Notes: generated by a model from the letters alone, not told the origin. Numbered from the stretch's first letter, positions 7,898-16,698 are shown. The stretch: DNA of 64,000 nucleotides from DASPMP01 sp035758925 (GCA_035758925.1 DASTVV010000132.1:1-64000); one strand, 5' to 3'. A program made the numbers and translations.

Positions 7898-9301
7898 ATG
7901 CTGTACACCCTACTACGCGCCATCGCCGGCGTTTCGCTGCGCTGGTTCTACAGCCGCGTGGACACGGAGGGATTGGACCGAATCCCCTCGAAGGCACCGG
8001 TGCTGCTGGCCGTCAACCATCCGAACGCCCTGGTTGACGCACTCGTGGTGTGCACGGTGTGCCCGCGCCGCCTCGTCATCACAGCCAAGGCGACGCTGTT
8101 CGCCAACCCGCTCCTCGCACCGCTCCTGCGCGCCGCCGGCGTTGTGCCTCTCATTCGCGCGAAGGACGTCGGCGAGCTGAAAGCAACCAGCGACGCCGAC
8201 CGCAACGTGGCTGCGTTCGGGGCGCTGAACGACGCGCTCGCGCGCGGTCGAGCGGCCATGATCTTCCCCGAGGGAATCACGGGCGACCACCCCGAGCTGG
8301 CGCCGCTCCGCACAGGTGCGGCGCGGATAGCGCTCCAGGCGTACGACGCCGGCGTTCGGGATCTCGTCGTGGTGCCGGTTGGCCTGACCTTCGAGCGCAA
8401 GGATGTCCCGCGAACGCGGGTATTCGTCCAGACTGGTGACCCAATCACGATCCGCGAGTGGCCGCGGCTGGACAGCGAGTCGGATACGCGCTCCCTCACG
8501 GCGGAGATCGAACGCCGCCTCAGAGCCGTCACGCTCAACTTCGAGACACTCGACGCGGCGGTACGCGATCGGGCTCTCGCCGCGCAGCTCGCACGGCTTT
8601 TTCGCGGCGTTCAGGCGACGCCCCAGGTGTGGCAACGCTACGCGCCGCTCACCGATCAAGTGGCTATCGGACGCCGCATCGACGCCGCGCGAAAGCAGCT
8701 GGACCAGGCGCACAGGGTAGTCCGCGAACGCGCCGAGGTGCTCCTCACGAGGCTCACTCGCTTCCGCGAAACGCTCGCCGCGCACCATCTCGTCATCGAG
8801 GACCTCGAGATCGACCTCGAGGTGCCGGCGGCCACGCGTTTCGTGATTCGCGAGTCCGCGGTCGCGGCGCTCGCTGCGCCGTTCGCGTTCTGGGGCTGGC
8901 TGAATCACTGGCTTCCATTCAACCTGGCGCGAGCCATCGCCATGCGATCGGTCGAGAGCGCGGCCGACCCGGCGATGCGGACGATCGTGGGCGGTTTGGC
9001 GCTCGTGCTCGCGTCCTATGCGGCGCAAGGGACGCTCGTCGGCGCGGCGTTCGGGCCATGGATCGCGGCGCTCTATCTGATCAGCCTGCCGGTCGCGGCC
9101 GACGTGAACTTCTACCTCAGGGCGCGACTCTCGCGCGTCGTGCAGCGCGCCAGGGCCTGGTTGCGCCTGCGCCGCAACGCTGCGCTCCGCGCGCAGCTGG
9201 GAGCAGAGCTGCAGTGGCTGCGGTCCGAGGCTGTGGCGGTGGAGGCACAGCTGACATCGCCATCGGACCGGCGGGCTGCTGGCGTCAGCCTCGAGGTCTA
9301 G
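7898..9301 (+). CDS. Lysophospholipid / glycerolipid acyltransferase family protein
   Basis: Protein of 467 residues from the ATG at 7898. An upstream in-frame start at 7847 would add 17 residues without family similarity. The PlsC-type domain covers about residues 25-210: NHPNALVDAL (catalytic His and Asp), then FPEGITGD with the substrate-binding Glu-Gly. The His and Asp are separated by five residues, not the classic four, as in Sct1/Gat-type glycerol-3-phosphate acyltransferases. The C-terminal half has a helical stretch and three hydrophobic segments (AAPFAFWGWLNHWLPF, GGLALVLASYAAQGTLVG and WIAALYLISLPVAADV) that would anchor it in the inner membrane. It likely acylates glycerol-3-phosphate or a lysolipid; the acceptor is not known. 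Confidence 0.85.
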   Translation: MLYTLLRAIAGVSLRWFYSRVDTEGLDRIPSKAPVLLAVNHPNALVDALVVCTVCPRRLVITAKATLFANPLLAPLLRAAGVVPLIRAKDVGELKATSDADRNVAAFGALNDALARGRAAMIFPEGITGDHPELAPLRTGAARIALQAYDAGVRDLVVVPVGLTFERKDVPRTRVFVQTGDPITIREWPRLDSESDTRSLTAEIERRLRAVTLNFETLDAAVRDRALAAQLARLFRGVQATPQVWQRYAPLTDQVAIGRRIDAARKQLDQAHRVVRERAEVLLTRLTRFRETLAAHHLVIEDLEIDLEVPAATRFVIRESAVAALAAPFAFWGWLNHWLPFNLARAIAMRSVESAADPAMRTIVGGLALVLASYAAQGTLVGAAFGPWIAALYLISLPVAADVNFYLRARLSRVVQRARAWLRLRRNAALRAQLGAELQWLRSEAVAVEAQLTSPSDRRAAGVSLEV

Positions 9302-9381
9302 GGCAGGCACCACGGTGCCGACGTCTCTTGATGCGGCGGGACTGGGGCCGCATCATCCCACGTCCCGCTCACGGAGAGATC

Positions 9382-9822
9382 ATGCGCGTCGCGAAGTACG
9401 CGATCACGTTGCTGTCCGTCGCCATGCTGGCGTCACCCAGCCGGCTCGTTGCACAGGACGGCGTCAAGCGCCAGATCGCCCTGCTCGAGGACCAATGGAT
9501 CCAGGCGGTGATCAAGCGCGACTCCGCCGCGTTCAACCGGCTGCTCGGCCCAGACTTCGTATACACCGAGGACGATCGCGTCTACAACAGGACGCAGTTG
9601 ATCCGCGAAGTGACGCAGGGAGCGGACACGGTGACGTCGGGACGCAATGACGATCTCGTGGTGCGCGTGCACCGCGGCACCGCGATCGCCACGGGCTGGC
9701 TCATTCTGAAAGGACATGGCCCATCCGGGCCGTTCGAGCGCCGGTATCGCTACACCGACACGTGGATTCTCACCGGCGGCCGCTGGCGCGTGATCGCCGC
9801 GCACGACTATCTGAAGCCCTGA
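9382..9822 (+). CDS. Exported NTF2-like (DUF4440 / SnoaL-like) protein
   Basis: Protein of 146 residues. The ATG at 9382 follows CGGAGAGA, a good ribosome binding site, and starts a signal peptide (ITLLSVAMLASPSRLVAQ). The mature part matches the small alpha+beta barrel of DUF4440: LEDQWIQAVIKRDSAAFNRL, then DDLVVRVHRGTAIATGW and YTDTWILTGGRWRVIAAH. Members of this fold bind small ligands or act as simple enzymes, but no catalytic residues can be assigned here. It lies 80 bp after the acyltransferase gene and may share its transcript. Function unknown. Confidence 0.8.
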   Translation: MRVAKYAITLLSVAMLASPSRLVAQDGVKRQIALLEDQWIQAVIKRDSAAFNRLLGPDFVYTEDDRVYNRTQLIREVTQGADTVTSGRNDDLVVRVHRGTAIATGWLILKGHGPSGPFERRYRYTDTWILTGGRWRVIAAHDYLKP

Positions 9823-10046
9823 TCCGCCATTCCCGGTGCACAGACCATCAAACTGCACTCACGGAGCACACGGACGCGACAGGAGCACACCGAAACAACA
9901 GTGCCTTCTGGTTTTTTTGGTGAATCGGGATCTCTCATTGGGCACAACCCGAGCAGGCGCAGTATCCGCGTCATCCAGTCTCATCCCGTGTGTTCCGTGA
10001 CATGCAGTTCATTGGTCTGAGCGGCCCGAACACGAGCCATGAACGA

Positions 10047-11843
10047 ATGAGAATTCTTGCGGCGACCGTCCTCATCGGGCTGGCATCCTGTGGCCGGGAA
10101 CAATCCGTCCCACCCGACGTCGTTGCCGGGACGAAGATCGCCGCCCCGCGCAGTGGCCCCGCGAACGAGTGGCCGATGCCGGGCGCGGACTACTCCAACT
10201 CGCGATACAGCGAGCTGGCGCAGATCACGCCTGAAAACGCGAAGAACCTGCGCGCATCATGGACGTTCTCCACTGGCGTGCTGCGCGGGCACGAAGGTCA
10301 GCCGCTCGTCGTCGACAACACGATGTACCTCGTGACGCCCTACCCGAACGTCGCCTATGCGATCGACCTGCGCACCGAGGGCTATCCGCTCAAGTGGAAG
10401 TTCCGACCGGAGAATGCCCAGACGGCGATCGGCATTGCGTGTTGCGACGTCGTGAATCGCGGCGCCGCCTACGAGAAGGGCAGGATCTTCTACAACCTGC
10501 TCGACGGACACACGGTCGCCGTCGACGCCGCAACGGGACGCCAGCTCTGGCGCACTCGCATGGGAGATCTCACGCGCGGCGAGACCATCACCATGGCGCC
10601 GATCGTCGTGAAGGGGAAAGTCATCGTCGGATCGAGCGGCGGCGAGATGGGCGTGCGCGGGTGGATCGCGGCGCTCGACGCCGAGAGCGGCAAGCAGGTA
10701 TGGCGCGCCTACAACGTCGGTCCTGACCGCGACGTCATGATCGGCCCTCGCTTCAAGCCATTCTACGCACATGACCGCGGCACCAACCTCGGTGTCTCGA
10801 CGTGGCCGGGCGAGGCGTGGAAGATCGGTGGCGGTGTGGTGTGGGGCTGGGTGTCGTACGATCCCGCCCTCAACCTGATTTACTACGGCACCTCCAACCC
10901 CGGACCGTGGAACGTCTCGAAACGCCCTGGCGACAACAAGTGGACGGCGGCGATTCTCGCGCGCGACGCTGACACCGGTGACCTGGTTTGGGCGTTCCAG
11001 GTGACGCCGCACGACATGTGGGACTACGACGCGGTGAACGAGAACATCCTCGTCGACCTCCCGATGAACGGTGCCACACGCAAGGCACTGGTGCACTTCG
11101 ACAGGAACGGCTTCGCCTACACGCTGGACCGGACCACCGGCGAGGTGCTGCTCGCCAAACCTTACGTGCCGATGAACTGGTCGACGGGCGTCGATCTCAC
11201 GACGGGCCGTCCCACCGTGAACCCCGAGAAGCGCACGAACGCCGCGGCGAAGGTCACCAACATCTGCCCGTCGCTGGAGGGCGGAAAGAACCAGCAGCCA
11301 GCCGCGTTTTCGCCCAGGACCGGGCTTTTCTACGTCCCGACGAACAATCTCTGCATGGACTGGGAGCTGCGCGAAGTGTCGTACATCGCGGGCACACCAT
11401 ATATCGGCGCGCTCGCGCCGGAGACCGGTGGACCCGGCGGCTATCGCGGCGAATTCATCGCGTGGGACGCGTCCACGGGAACCAAGAAGTGGGGCGTCAA
11501 GGAACCGTATCCTGTCTGGGGTGGAGCCCTGGCGACGGCTGGCGGCGTCGTCTTCTACGGCACGCTCGACGGCTGGTTCAAGGCGGTGGACGCGCGCACC
11601 GGGACCGTCCTCTGGAAATTCAAGGTTGGTTCGGGAGTGGTCGGCAATCCTGTGACGTACACGGGGCCCGATGGCAAGCAGTATGTTGCTGTCTACGCGG
11701 GTATCGGCGGCGACATGGGACTGCTGATTGCCGGCGATGTGGCAGCCAACCTGCCGTACGATGTCCGCGAGCGTGGTTCGACACTGCCGGATCTCGCCCG
11801 CTGGACGAGTTGGGGAGGAATGCTCTTTGTCTTCAGTCTCTAG
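10047..11843 (+). CDS. PQQ-dependent alcohol-type dehydrogenase (lipoprotein), lanthanide-type site
   Basis: Protein of 598 residues from the ATG at 10047, which opens a lipoprotein signal with the lipobox LASC. The mature chain is an eight-bladed quinoprotein propeller. It shows vicinal cysteines in GIACCDVVNRG (132-133), which form the disulphide ring stacked on PQQ, then NPGPWN and TPHDMWDYDAVNE. In that last motif D326 aligns with the catalytic base and D328, two residues on, with the extra Asp that ligates a lanthanide in XoxF-type enzymes; calcium enzymes have Ala there. It lacks the C-terminal cytochrome of some relatives, but a cytochrome c gene starts right at its stop. It probably oxidises an alcohol or aldehyde at the periplasmic face; the substrate is unknown. 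Confidence 0.92.
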   Translation: MRILAATVLIGLASCGREQSVPPDVVAGTKIAAPRSGPANEWPMPGADYSNSRYSELAQITPENAKNLRASWTFSTGVLRGHEGQPLVVDNTMYLVTPYPNVAYAIDLRTEGYPLKWKFRPENAQTAIGIACCDVVNRGAAYEKGRIFYNLLDGHTVAVDAATGRQLWRTRMGDLTRGETITMAPIVVKGKVIVGSSGGEMGVRGWIAALDAESGKQVWRAYNVGPDRDVMIGPRFKPFYAHDRGTNLGVSTWPGEAWKIGGGVVWGWVSYDPALNLIYYGTSNPGPWNVSKRPGDNKWTAAILARDADTGDLVWAFQVTPHDMWDYDAVNENILVDLPMNGATRKALVHFDRNGFAYTLDRTTGEVLLAKPYVPMNWSTGVDLTTGRPTVNPEKRTNAAAKVTNICPSLEGGKNQQPAAFSPRTGLFYVPTNNLCMDWELREVSYIAGTPYIGALAPETGGPGGYRGEFIAWDASTGTKKWGVKEPYPVWGGALATAGGVVFYGTLDGWFKAVDARTGTVLWKFKVGSGVVGNPVTYTGPDGKQYVAVYAGIGGDMGLLIAGDVAANLPYDVRERGSTLPDLARWTSWGGMLFVFSL

Positions 11844-12377
11844 GTGCGGGCTTCATCCGTGCGCGCGCTGACGGCGTTCTCCCTTGGCGTTGTCGTGACC
11901 GCCGCGTTGCTCTCCAATCGCAACGCGGACAGTATCACTCCGGGCGTCGGCAACACGACGCCGAAGCAGTTCCGCGACACGACCAGGTTCGTCTCGCACG
12001 GCGAGAATCTGCGCGCCGGCCTCGTTTCTCCGCGCGACACGCTCGCGCTCCGAAATCCGTTCGAGGGCGACGCGAACGCCATCGCCATGGGCGCCAAGCT
12101 GTACATCTCGTACAACTGCATTGACTGCCATGGCGCGGACGGCTCCGGAGCGATGGCCCCGGCCTTCGTGGACGGGCGCTGGCACTTCGGTGGCTCGCCC
12201 GCCGAAGTGTTCGAATCCATCGCGCAGGGTCGGCCAGACGGCATGCCGGCCTGGGGCGGCCTCATCGATAAGCGCTCGATCTGGCGCCTTGTGAGCTACG
12301 TCCGGTCCCTGGAACAGGGCAAAGACGTTGCAACCGAAAACTTTACAGGAAGAACCGTCGAGCGTACCGGCCACTAA
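11844..12377 (+). CDS. c-type cytochrome, probable electron acceptor of the PQQ dehydrogenase
   Basis: Protein of 177 residues starting at a GTG that directly follows the stop codon of the dehydrogenase, so the two are surely cotranscribed and coupled. The N-terminus has a hydrophobic export segment (ALTAFSLGVVVTAALLS). One haem site is present, NCIDCHGADGSGAMAP (C92, C95, H96), and M134 in GRPDGMPAWGG is the likely second iron ligand. This is the class I cytochrome pattern that accompanies quinoprotein dehydrogenases. Inferred role: it takes electrons from the reduced PQQ enzyme and passes them to the respiratory chain. Confidence 0.9.
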   Translation: MRASSVRALTAFSLGVVVTAALLSNRNADSITPGVGNTTPKQFRDTTRFVSHGENLRAGLVSPRDTLALRNPFEGDANAIAMGAKLYISYNCIDCHGADGSGAMAPAFVDGRWHFGGSPAEVFESIAQGRPDGMPAWGGLIDKRSIWRLVSYVRSLEQGKDVATENFTGRTVERTGH

Positions 12378-12388
12378 ATTCTTGTTTG

Positions 12389-12988
12389 ATGGGTCTTGGT
12401 GACGCCGTTTCCCGATCTGGTAGTCCATCTCAGGTGGACCACCGATCGGATGCTGAGCTCGTTGCGCAAGTGCTCGCCGGCAAATCGGATACGTTTGCCA
12501 TCCTGGTGCGACGGTACCAGGACGCCTACGTCCGTTATGCCACGCGCATGCTTGGAAATCGCGACGACGCTGATGATGCGCTGCAGTCCGCGTTCGTGCG
12601 TGCCTTCCGATCGTTGGGCAAGTGCAACGACCCTTCGCGCTTTGGTGCCTGGCTGTATTCGATCGTCGTGAACGAGTGCCGGACGCTCAGTGCCAGGCGG
12701 ACGCGTCGCGAACGACGGTTGGTACGCGGTGGCGAGGAACTGGAACAGCTTGCCAGCCCGACCGCGGAATCGTCGTCAGCGGACACTGCGGACGTCCAGC
12801 ACGCGCTCGACCAGCTGGCGCCGGAGCAGCGTGAAGCGTTTCTGCTGAAGTACGTGGAAGGGCAGAGTTACGAAGAAATGTCCCGTCTCGTCGGTGCCAG
12901 TGAGTCCGCGTTGAAGATGAGGGTCATGCGCGCGTGTGGCCGCCTGCGAGTCATCCTGGAAGCTGCGGGGAGATCCTATGACCGATGA
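12389..12988 (+). CDS. ECF-type RNA polymerase sigma factor
   Basis: Protein of 199 residues from the ATG at 12389 (a TTG lies just before). Region 2 is seen in DTFAILVRRYQDAYVRYATR, DADDALQSAFVRAFRSL (core binding) and FGAWLYSIVVNECRT (-10 recognition). Region 4 is LDQLAPEQREAFLLKYVEG with the helix-turn-helix SYEEMSRLVGASESALKMRV (-35 recognition). The next gene starts inside its last codons and encodes a membrane protein of anti-sigma shape, so the two likely form a sigma/anti-sigma pair. It starts only 11 bp after the cytochrome gene, so it could be read from the same transcript. Confidence 0.93.
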   Translation: MGLGDAVSRSGSPSQVDHRSDAELVAQVLAGKSDTFAILVRRYQDAYVRYATRMLGNRDDADDALQSAFVRAFRSLGKCNDPSRFGAWLYSIVVNECRTLSARRTRRERRLVRGGEELEQLASPTAESSSADTADVQHALDQLAPEQREAFLLKYVEGQSYEEMSRLVGASESALKMRVMRACGRLRVILEAAGRSYDR

Positions 12989-13589
12989 TTTGAATCGCGA
13001 CGAAGCATTCGCCGAACAGATTGCCGCGCCGCTGCGCGCCGAGGTGAGCGCGGACGCCTCGTTCGAGGCCCGCGTGATGTCGGCTGTCCATGCCATCGTT
13101 CGCGCCGAGGCGGAAGCCGCGGATCGGCATCGCAATCGCTCGTGGTGGCTGCGTCCCTTCACGGTCCGGCTCACGCCAGTTCTGTCGCTGGCCGCCGCGG
13201 CTGGTGTCGTGGCGTTGTTGGCGGTGGAGGGCGCGCTGCTCCGAAGACCCGAAGCGTCCTCCGTCAGTTCCGCACGGTCTGCCGGAAGCGCGGCCGTCGA
13301 CACGGTTCACGTCGTCCGGTTCGTCTTCGTCGACCCGTCGGCCCGCAGCGTGGCGCTCGTCGGTACGTTCAACGCCTGGCAGAAGGGCCGGACGCCTCTG
13401 CGTCTGACTCGCGTCGACGGCGTGTGGAGTGTGAGCGTGCCGCTCTCCGTGGGCCGGCATGAGTACGCCTTCGTCGTGTCGGATGGAAAGACCGAACGAT
13501 GGGTCGCGGACCCGACCACCGAGTCGCAGATGGACGATTTCGGCACCGAGAGCTCCGTTATCGCGGTTCGCAACGACTCGGCATTGTGA
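12978..13589 (+). CDS. Putative anti-sigma factor with external CBM48/AMPK-like module
   Basis: Protein of 203 residues whose ATG at 12978 overlaps the sigma gene by 11 bp. The cytoplasmic part (about residues 1-65) is acidic and helical, as in small anti-sigma domains, but no zinc motif (HxxxCxxC) is seen. One membrane helix follows (LTPVLSLAAAAGVVALLAVE). After a Ser/Ala-rich linker the C-terminal 95 residues form an isoamylase-N/AMPK glycogen-binding-like domain: VRFVFVDPSARSVALVGTFN, then W, then VDGVWSVSVPLSVGRHEYAF. On this topology the module faces the periplasm. Role as anti-sigma is inferred from position and layout, and sugar binding from the fold family only. Confidence 0.75.
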   Translation: MTDDLNRDEAFAEQIAAPLRAEVSADASFEARVMSAVHAIVRAEAEAADRHRNRSWWLRPFTVRLTPVLSLAAAAGVVALLAVEGALLRRPEASSVSSARSAGSAAVDTVHVVRFVFVDPSARSVALVGTFNAWQKGRTPLRLTRVDGVWSVSVPLSVGRHEYAFVVSDGKTERWVADPTTESQMDDFGTESSVIAVRNDSAL

Positions 13590-14704
13590 AGTTTCGTTGG
13601 GCGATCGTCGTGGCGATGCTGTTGGCCCCGCCAGCAAGTGCAAACGCGCAGCAGACCACTTCGTCGTTCAACGTTGGCACCGCACGGATGCGATATGCCG
13701 ACAGCATCGACGCCAGCGCGCTCTCGGCATCGGTCTCACTTCGTCATCGGACGTCGAAACTTGTTTTCGACGGGTCGGGAACCACGTCGCGGCTCGAGAA
13801 CGCGTGGAGCAACGCCGGATCGATGGCGCTGAGGCTCGGCAATCCGCTGACTCCATGGTCGACGCTCGAGTTGGCCAGCACTGCTGGTGGAAGCGTACAC
13901 AGCGATGGTGCTCGCACCGGACAAGTCCTGGGCGCCCTCCGCTTGAACGTCGGTGGCTCCGCTGGCGGGGCTTGGGTTGGCGGAGGGGTGGGCCGCGCGT
14001 GGGACGGCATCTGGCGTCAGACGCGTCAGGGTGACGCCGGAGCGTGGGCAACCGTTGGCTCTTCCACCGCGATGGCCTTCGTCGCCCCCACGGTTGTCGG
14101 CGATACCATCAGGTACACCGATGTCACGGCCTGGCTTGGGCGCGCCGCCCAGGCGTGGGAGGCCGACGCATCGCTCGGCATGCGGATGGGCAACCCCATC
14201 CCCTCGCTTCCGAGCAAGCGCAAAGTGTGGGGCGGCGTCAGCGCCACTCGATGGGTGTCTCAGACTGTCGGTGTGCAGGCCGCAGTGGGTGCGTACCCGG
14301 TCGATTTCACGCAGGGCTTTCCTGGCGGCCGCTACCTCTCGCTCAGCTTGCGTCTGGCGCCCCGGCGGATAGCCCCCCTCGAGGTCTCTCTCGCCGGGCG
14401 TCCGATGCCCGTGAGCGCGGAGGTGCGTTCGTTCCGCATTACACGCGTGAGCGGAAACACCTACGACCTCATGGTTCAGGCTCCGCGAGCGAGCCGCGTC
14501 GAATTGATGGGCGACTTCACGCAATGGACTCCTCGTCTCTTGACTCGCGATTCCAGCGGCACCTTCCGACTGACGGTCGTAATGGCGCAGGGTACGCACC
14601 AGGTAAATCTCCGCGTGGACGGTGGAGCCTGGACGGTACCTCCCGGCCTTATCCCCTTTGCCGACGAGTTTGCGGGGTCTGTCGGTCTCCTGGATGTACC
14701 CTGA
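13586..14704 (+). CDS. Exported barrel-like protein with C-terminal CBM48/AMPK-like module
   Basis: Protein of 372 residues. The GTG at 13586 overlaps the previous stop (GTGA), which signals translational coupling, and it opens a signal peptide (AIVVAMLLAPPASANAQ). Residues of about 25-280 are alternating beta strands rich in Gly, Ser and aromatic residues (LRLNVGGSAGGAWVGGGVGR, VWGGVSATRWVSQTVGVQAA), like an outer membrane barrel or beta-helix. The last 85 residues repeat the type of module seen in the upstream anti-sigma-like protein: SRVELMGDFTQWTPRLL, then FRLTVVMAQGTHQVNLRVDG. No known family name applies to the whole protein. Third gene of the sigma operon; perhaps its sensor or target at the cell surface. 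Confidence 0.75.
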   Translation: MKFRWAIVVAMLLAPPASANAQQTTSSFNVGTARMRYADSIDASALSASVSLRHRTSKLVFDGSGTTSRLENAWSNAGSMALRLGNPLTPWSTLELASTAGGSVHSDGARTGQVLGALRLNVGGSAGGAWVGGGVGRAWDGIWRQTRQGDAGAWATVGSSTAMAFVAPTVVGDTIRYTDVTAWLGRAAQAWEADASLGMRMGNPIPSLPSKRKVWGGVSATRWVSQTVGVQAAVGAYPVDFTQGFPGGRYLSLSLRLAPRRIAPLEVSLAGRPMPVSAEVRSFRITRVSGNTYDLMVQAPRASRVELMGDFTQWTPRLLTRDSSGTFRLTVVMAQGTHQVNLRVDGGAWTVPPGLIPFADEFAGSVGLLDVP

Positions 14705-14805
14705 CGTGCGCTACATCACACGAAACCCCTGGATTAGTGACGGGCCGACGTGATGTCGCAGTCCATATCACGATGGGCAGTACAGTCCTCCCAATGAGGT
14801 GACCC

Positions 14806-15513
14806 ATGTTTCGTTCGTTCCGAATGGTCTCTATGCTGTCGACCGTTCTTGCTTGCGCGGTCGGTGCGCAGACTCCGGCGGCTGATCCGTCCGCGAGGTT
14901 GCGCGAAGTTCTTCCTGCCGACGTCGCGGATCGCGTCCTCGCCAGGATCGCCGAAGCGCGCTCGCACGAGCTGCCTGCCGCGGCGCTGGAGAACCGCGCG
15001 CTGAAATTCGCCGCCAAGGGCGTCCCCGCGAAGGACATCGAAGACTCGGTCAACGAGCAGGCCGTGCGCATGGAAAAGGCGAAGGCCGCGCTTGAGAATG
15101 GCCGTGGCAAGAAAGCCAACGGTGACGAGATCGACGCTGGCGCCGAAGCGCTGCGCAAGGGAGTCGATGGCGCGCAGGTGAGCTCGTTGGCCAAGAGCGC
15201 GCCGTCTGGTCGATCGCTTGCGGTGCCGCTGTTCGTCGTCGGCAGCCTGATGGATCGTGGCCTGCCTTCCGACGAAGCGCTGAAACGGGTGCAGGAGAAG
15301 CTTCAGAGCCGCGCATCGGATCGGGATCTCGAGGATCTGCCGGGTGCCGTTGGCCGCGCCAACAAGCCGGCCGTAACGGGTCAGGATATGGCGGCGACGA
15401 AGCGTCCGGCCGACGCGGGTACCCCGACCGCGAGTGGCCGGCCGGCAAACGTTCCCGCGAACGCCGGAAAGCCGGCGACGCCGGGGGCCCAGGGCCGCAC
15501 GAAGAAGCCGTAG
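14806..15513 (+). CDS. Exported helical protein of unknown function
   Basis: Protein of 235 residues preceded by GAGGTGACCC, a fair ribosome binding site. A signal peptide ends near residue 21 (VLACAVGAQ). The mature part is largely helical with repeated Ala/Glu/Lys runs (ALENRALKFAAKGVPAKDI, RMEKAKAALENGRGKKANGD). It ends in a disordered tail rich in Pro, Gly, Ala and Lys from about residue 190. No family or catalytic motif was recognised. It stands alone between the sigma operon and a strong terminator, so it may have its own promoter in the 101-bp gap before it. Likely a periplasmic or surface protein. Confidence 0.75.
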   Translation: MFRSFRMVSMLSTVLACAVGAQTPAADPSARLREVLPADVADRVLARIAEARSHELPAAALENRALKFAAKGVPAKDIEDSVNEQAVRMEKAKAALENGRGKKANGDEIDAGAEALRKGVDGAQVSSLAKSAPSGRSLAVPLFVVGSLMDRGLPSDEALKRVQEKLQSRASDRDLEDLPGAVGRANKPAVTGQDMAATKRPADAGTPTASGRPANVPANAGKPATPGAQGRTKKP

Positions 15514-15534
15514 TTCTTCGCGGCTTCGCAGGTC

Positions 15535-15574
15535 AAGCGGGATCGTGGCTCGCGCCACGGTCCCGCTTTGTTTG
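15535..15574 (+). terminator. Intrinsic terminator after the exported helical protein gene
   Basis: A 15-bp stem with one mismatch (15535-15549 pairs with 15554-15568), the 4-base loop TCGC and a following T-rich run (TTTGTTTGC) make a strong rho-independent terminator 21 bases after the stop codon at 15513. Confidence 0.9.
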
Positions 15575-15616
15575 CATCGCAGTGCCGGGCACCTGTACGC
15601 GGGTCTATACTGCGAC

Positions 15617-16540
15617 ATGAGATTCAGACGAGTCATGGGGATCGGTCTTGCAGTGATGGTCGGCGTCGTGGGACTTGTCTGCGCGTTCCTGCTGCGCGAC
15701 CCGATGCCTCACTTCATCGAGCGCCGGTCGATGCTCGCTTCCGTGCAGGCGGGCGAGCGCCGGGTGGAGGACGGCTACGTCAGGCAGGCCGTGCAGCTCA
15801 CCGCTCGCAGCGGCCTGGTCGTCGACCTGGTCGTGAGTCGGGCGTTGGCGGACAGCGGCGCCACATTGCCCGTTGCGCTGCTGCTCGGAGGCCACGCGAG
15901 AGGACCCGAAGCAGCCCGGCTGTTGGGAGATCATCGCGGCGTCATGATCGCGGCCATGTCGTATCCGTACGGCGGAAATCTGAATCCCAGCGCCATTGCG
16001 TTCCTGCGTCAGATCCCGGCGATTCGCCGCGCGTTTCTCGACACGCCGCCCGCGATGATGCTCGCGGTCGACTATCTGCTACGACGACCCGATGTCGACT
16101 CGACCCGGGTGGAGGGCATTGGCGTCAGCCTTGGCGCCCCCTTCGTCTGCATCGCGGGGGCGCTCGACCCGCGGTTCAAGCGTGTGTGGGCAATCCAGGG
16201 CTCCGGCGGCTCTTATGCGCCACTCGAGTCCAACATGAAGCGCTCGATCCCGTCCAGCGTCCTCCGCGTGCCCGCCGCCGCGTTGGCCAATGTCATCATC
16301 GCTGGCCCTCGGCTCGATCCCACGCGCTGGGTACCGCGGATCTCGCCGCGTCCCTTTGTCATGGTCAGCGCCACGCAGGACGAGCGGATGCCTCGAGACG
16401 AAGTGGAAGCGCTTTATCACAGCGCACGCCAACCGAAGGAGAGCATCTGGATGACCGGCGGTCATGTCCATGGCGACTTGCCGACCATCAGACGGCTCGT
16501 GGCGATCGTGCTGCCACGCGTACGCGCCGGGATTAATTAG
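15617..16540 (+). CDS. Membrane-anchored alpha/beta hydrolase
   Basis: Protein of 307 residues. The ATG at 15617 opens a hydrophobic N-terminus (VMGIGLAVMVGVVGLVCAFLL) that works as an anchor or uncleaved signal. The hydrolase core shows LPVALLLGGHARG (oxyanion strand), the nucleophile elbow GIGVSLGAP, a likely acid in SATQDERMP and a likely base in TGGHVHGDLP. This order and spacing match dienelactone hydrolase/BAAT-like serine hydrolases. Substrate unknown. It follows the strong terminator at 15535, so it should be transcribed on its own. Confidence 0.8.
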   Translation: MRFRRVMGIGLAVMVGVVGLVCAFLLRDPMPHFIERRSMLASVQAGERRVEDGYVRQAVQLTARSGLVVDLVVSRALADSGATLPVALLLGGHARGPEAARLLGDHRGVMIAAMSYPYGGNLNPSAIAFLRQIPAIRRAFLDTPPAMMLAVDYLLRRPDVDSTRVEGIGVSLGAPFVCIAGALDPRFKRVWAIQGSGGSYAPLESNMKRSIPSSVLRVPAAALANVIIAGPRLDPTRWVPRISPRPFVMVSATQDERMPRDEVEALYHSARQPKESIWMTGGHVHGDLPTIRRLVAIVLPRVRAGIN

Positions 16541-16698
16541 CCCTCTGGTACCAATCAGCGTCCGGTGCCCCGTACCGAACCCGCGACGTCACTTCGACGC
16601 GGCCGTTACGAACCAGACGAATCGCTGTCACGCGCTCCTGTCAGGTTCGTGCGCGCGCCCGGGCTTGGGCGTACATCCCCCTTCGAGGAGCGTGCGCG

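Noticed and set aside
8458..9381. An N-terminal extension of the NTF2-like gene back into the acyltransferase gene
   Set aside because: The added chain is Arg-rich and has no family match, while the ATG at 9382 has a ribosome binding site and signal peptide.
9823..10046. A terminator before the PQQ dehydrogenase gene (GGTTTTTTTGG)
   Set aside because: There is a T run at about 9911 but no stable stem before it; nothing else is seen in this gap.
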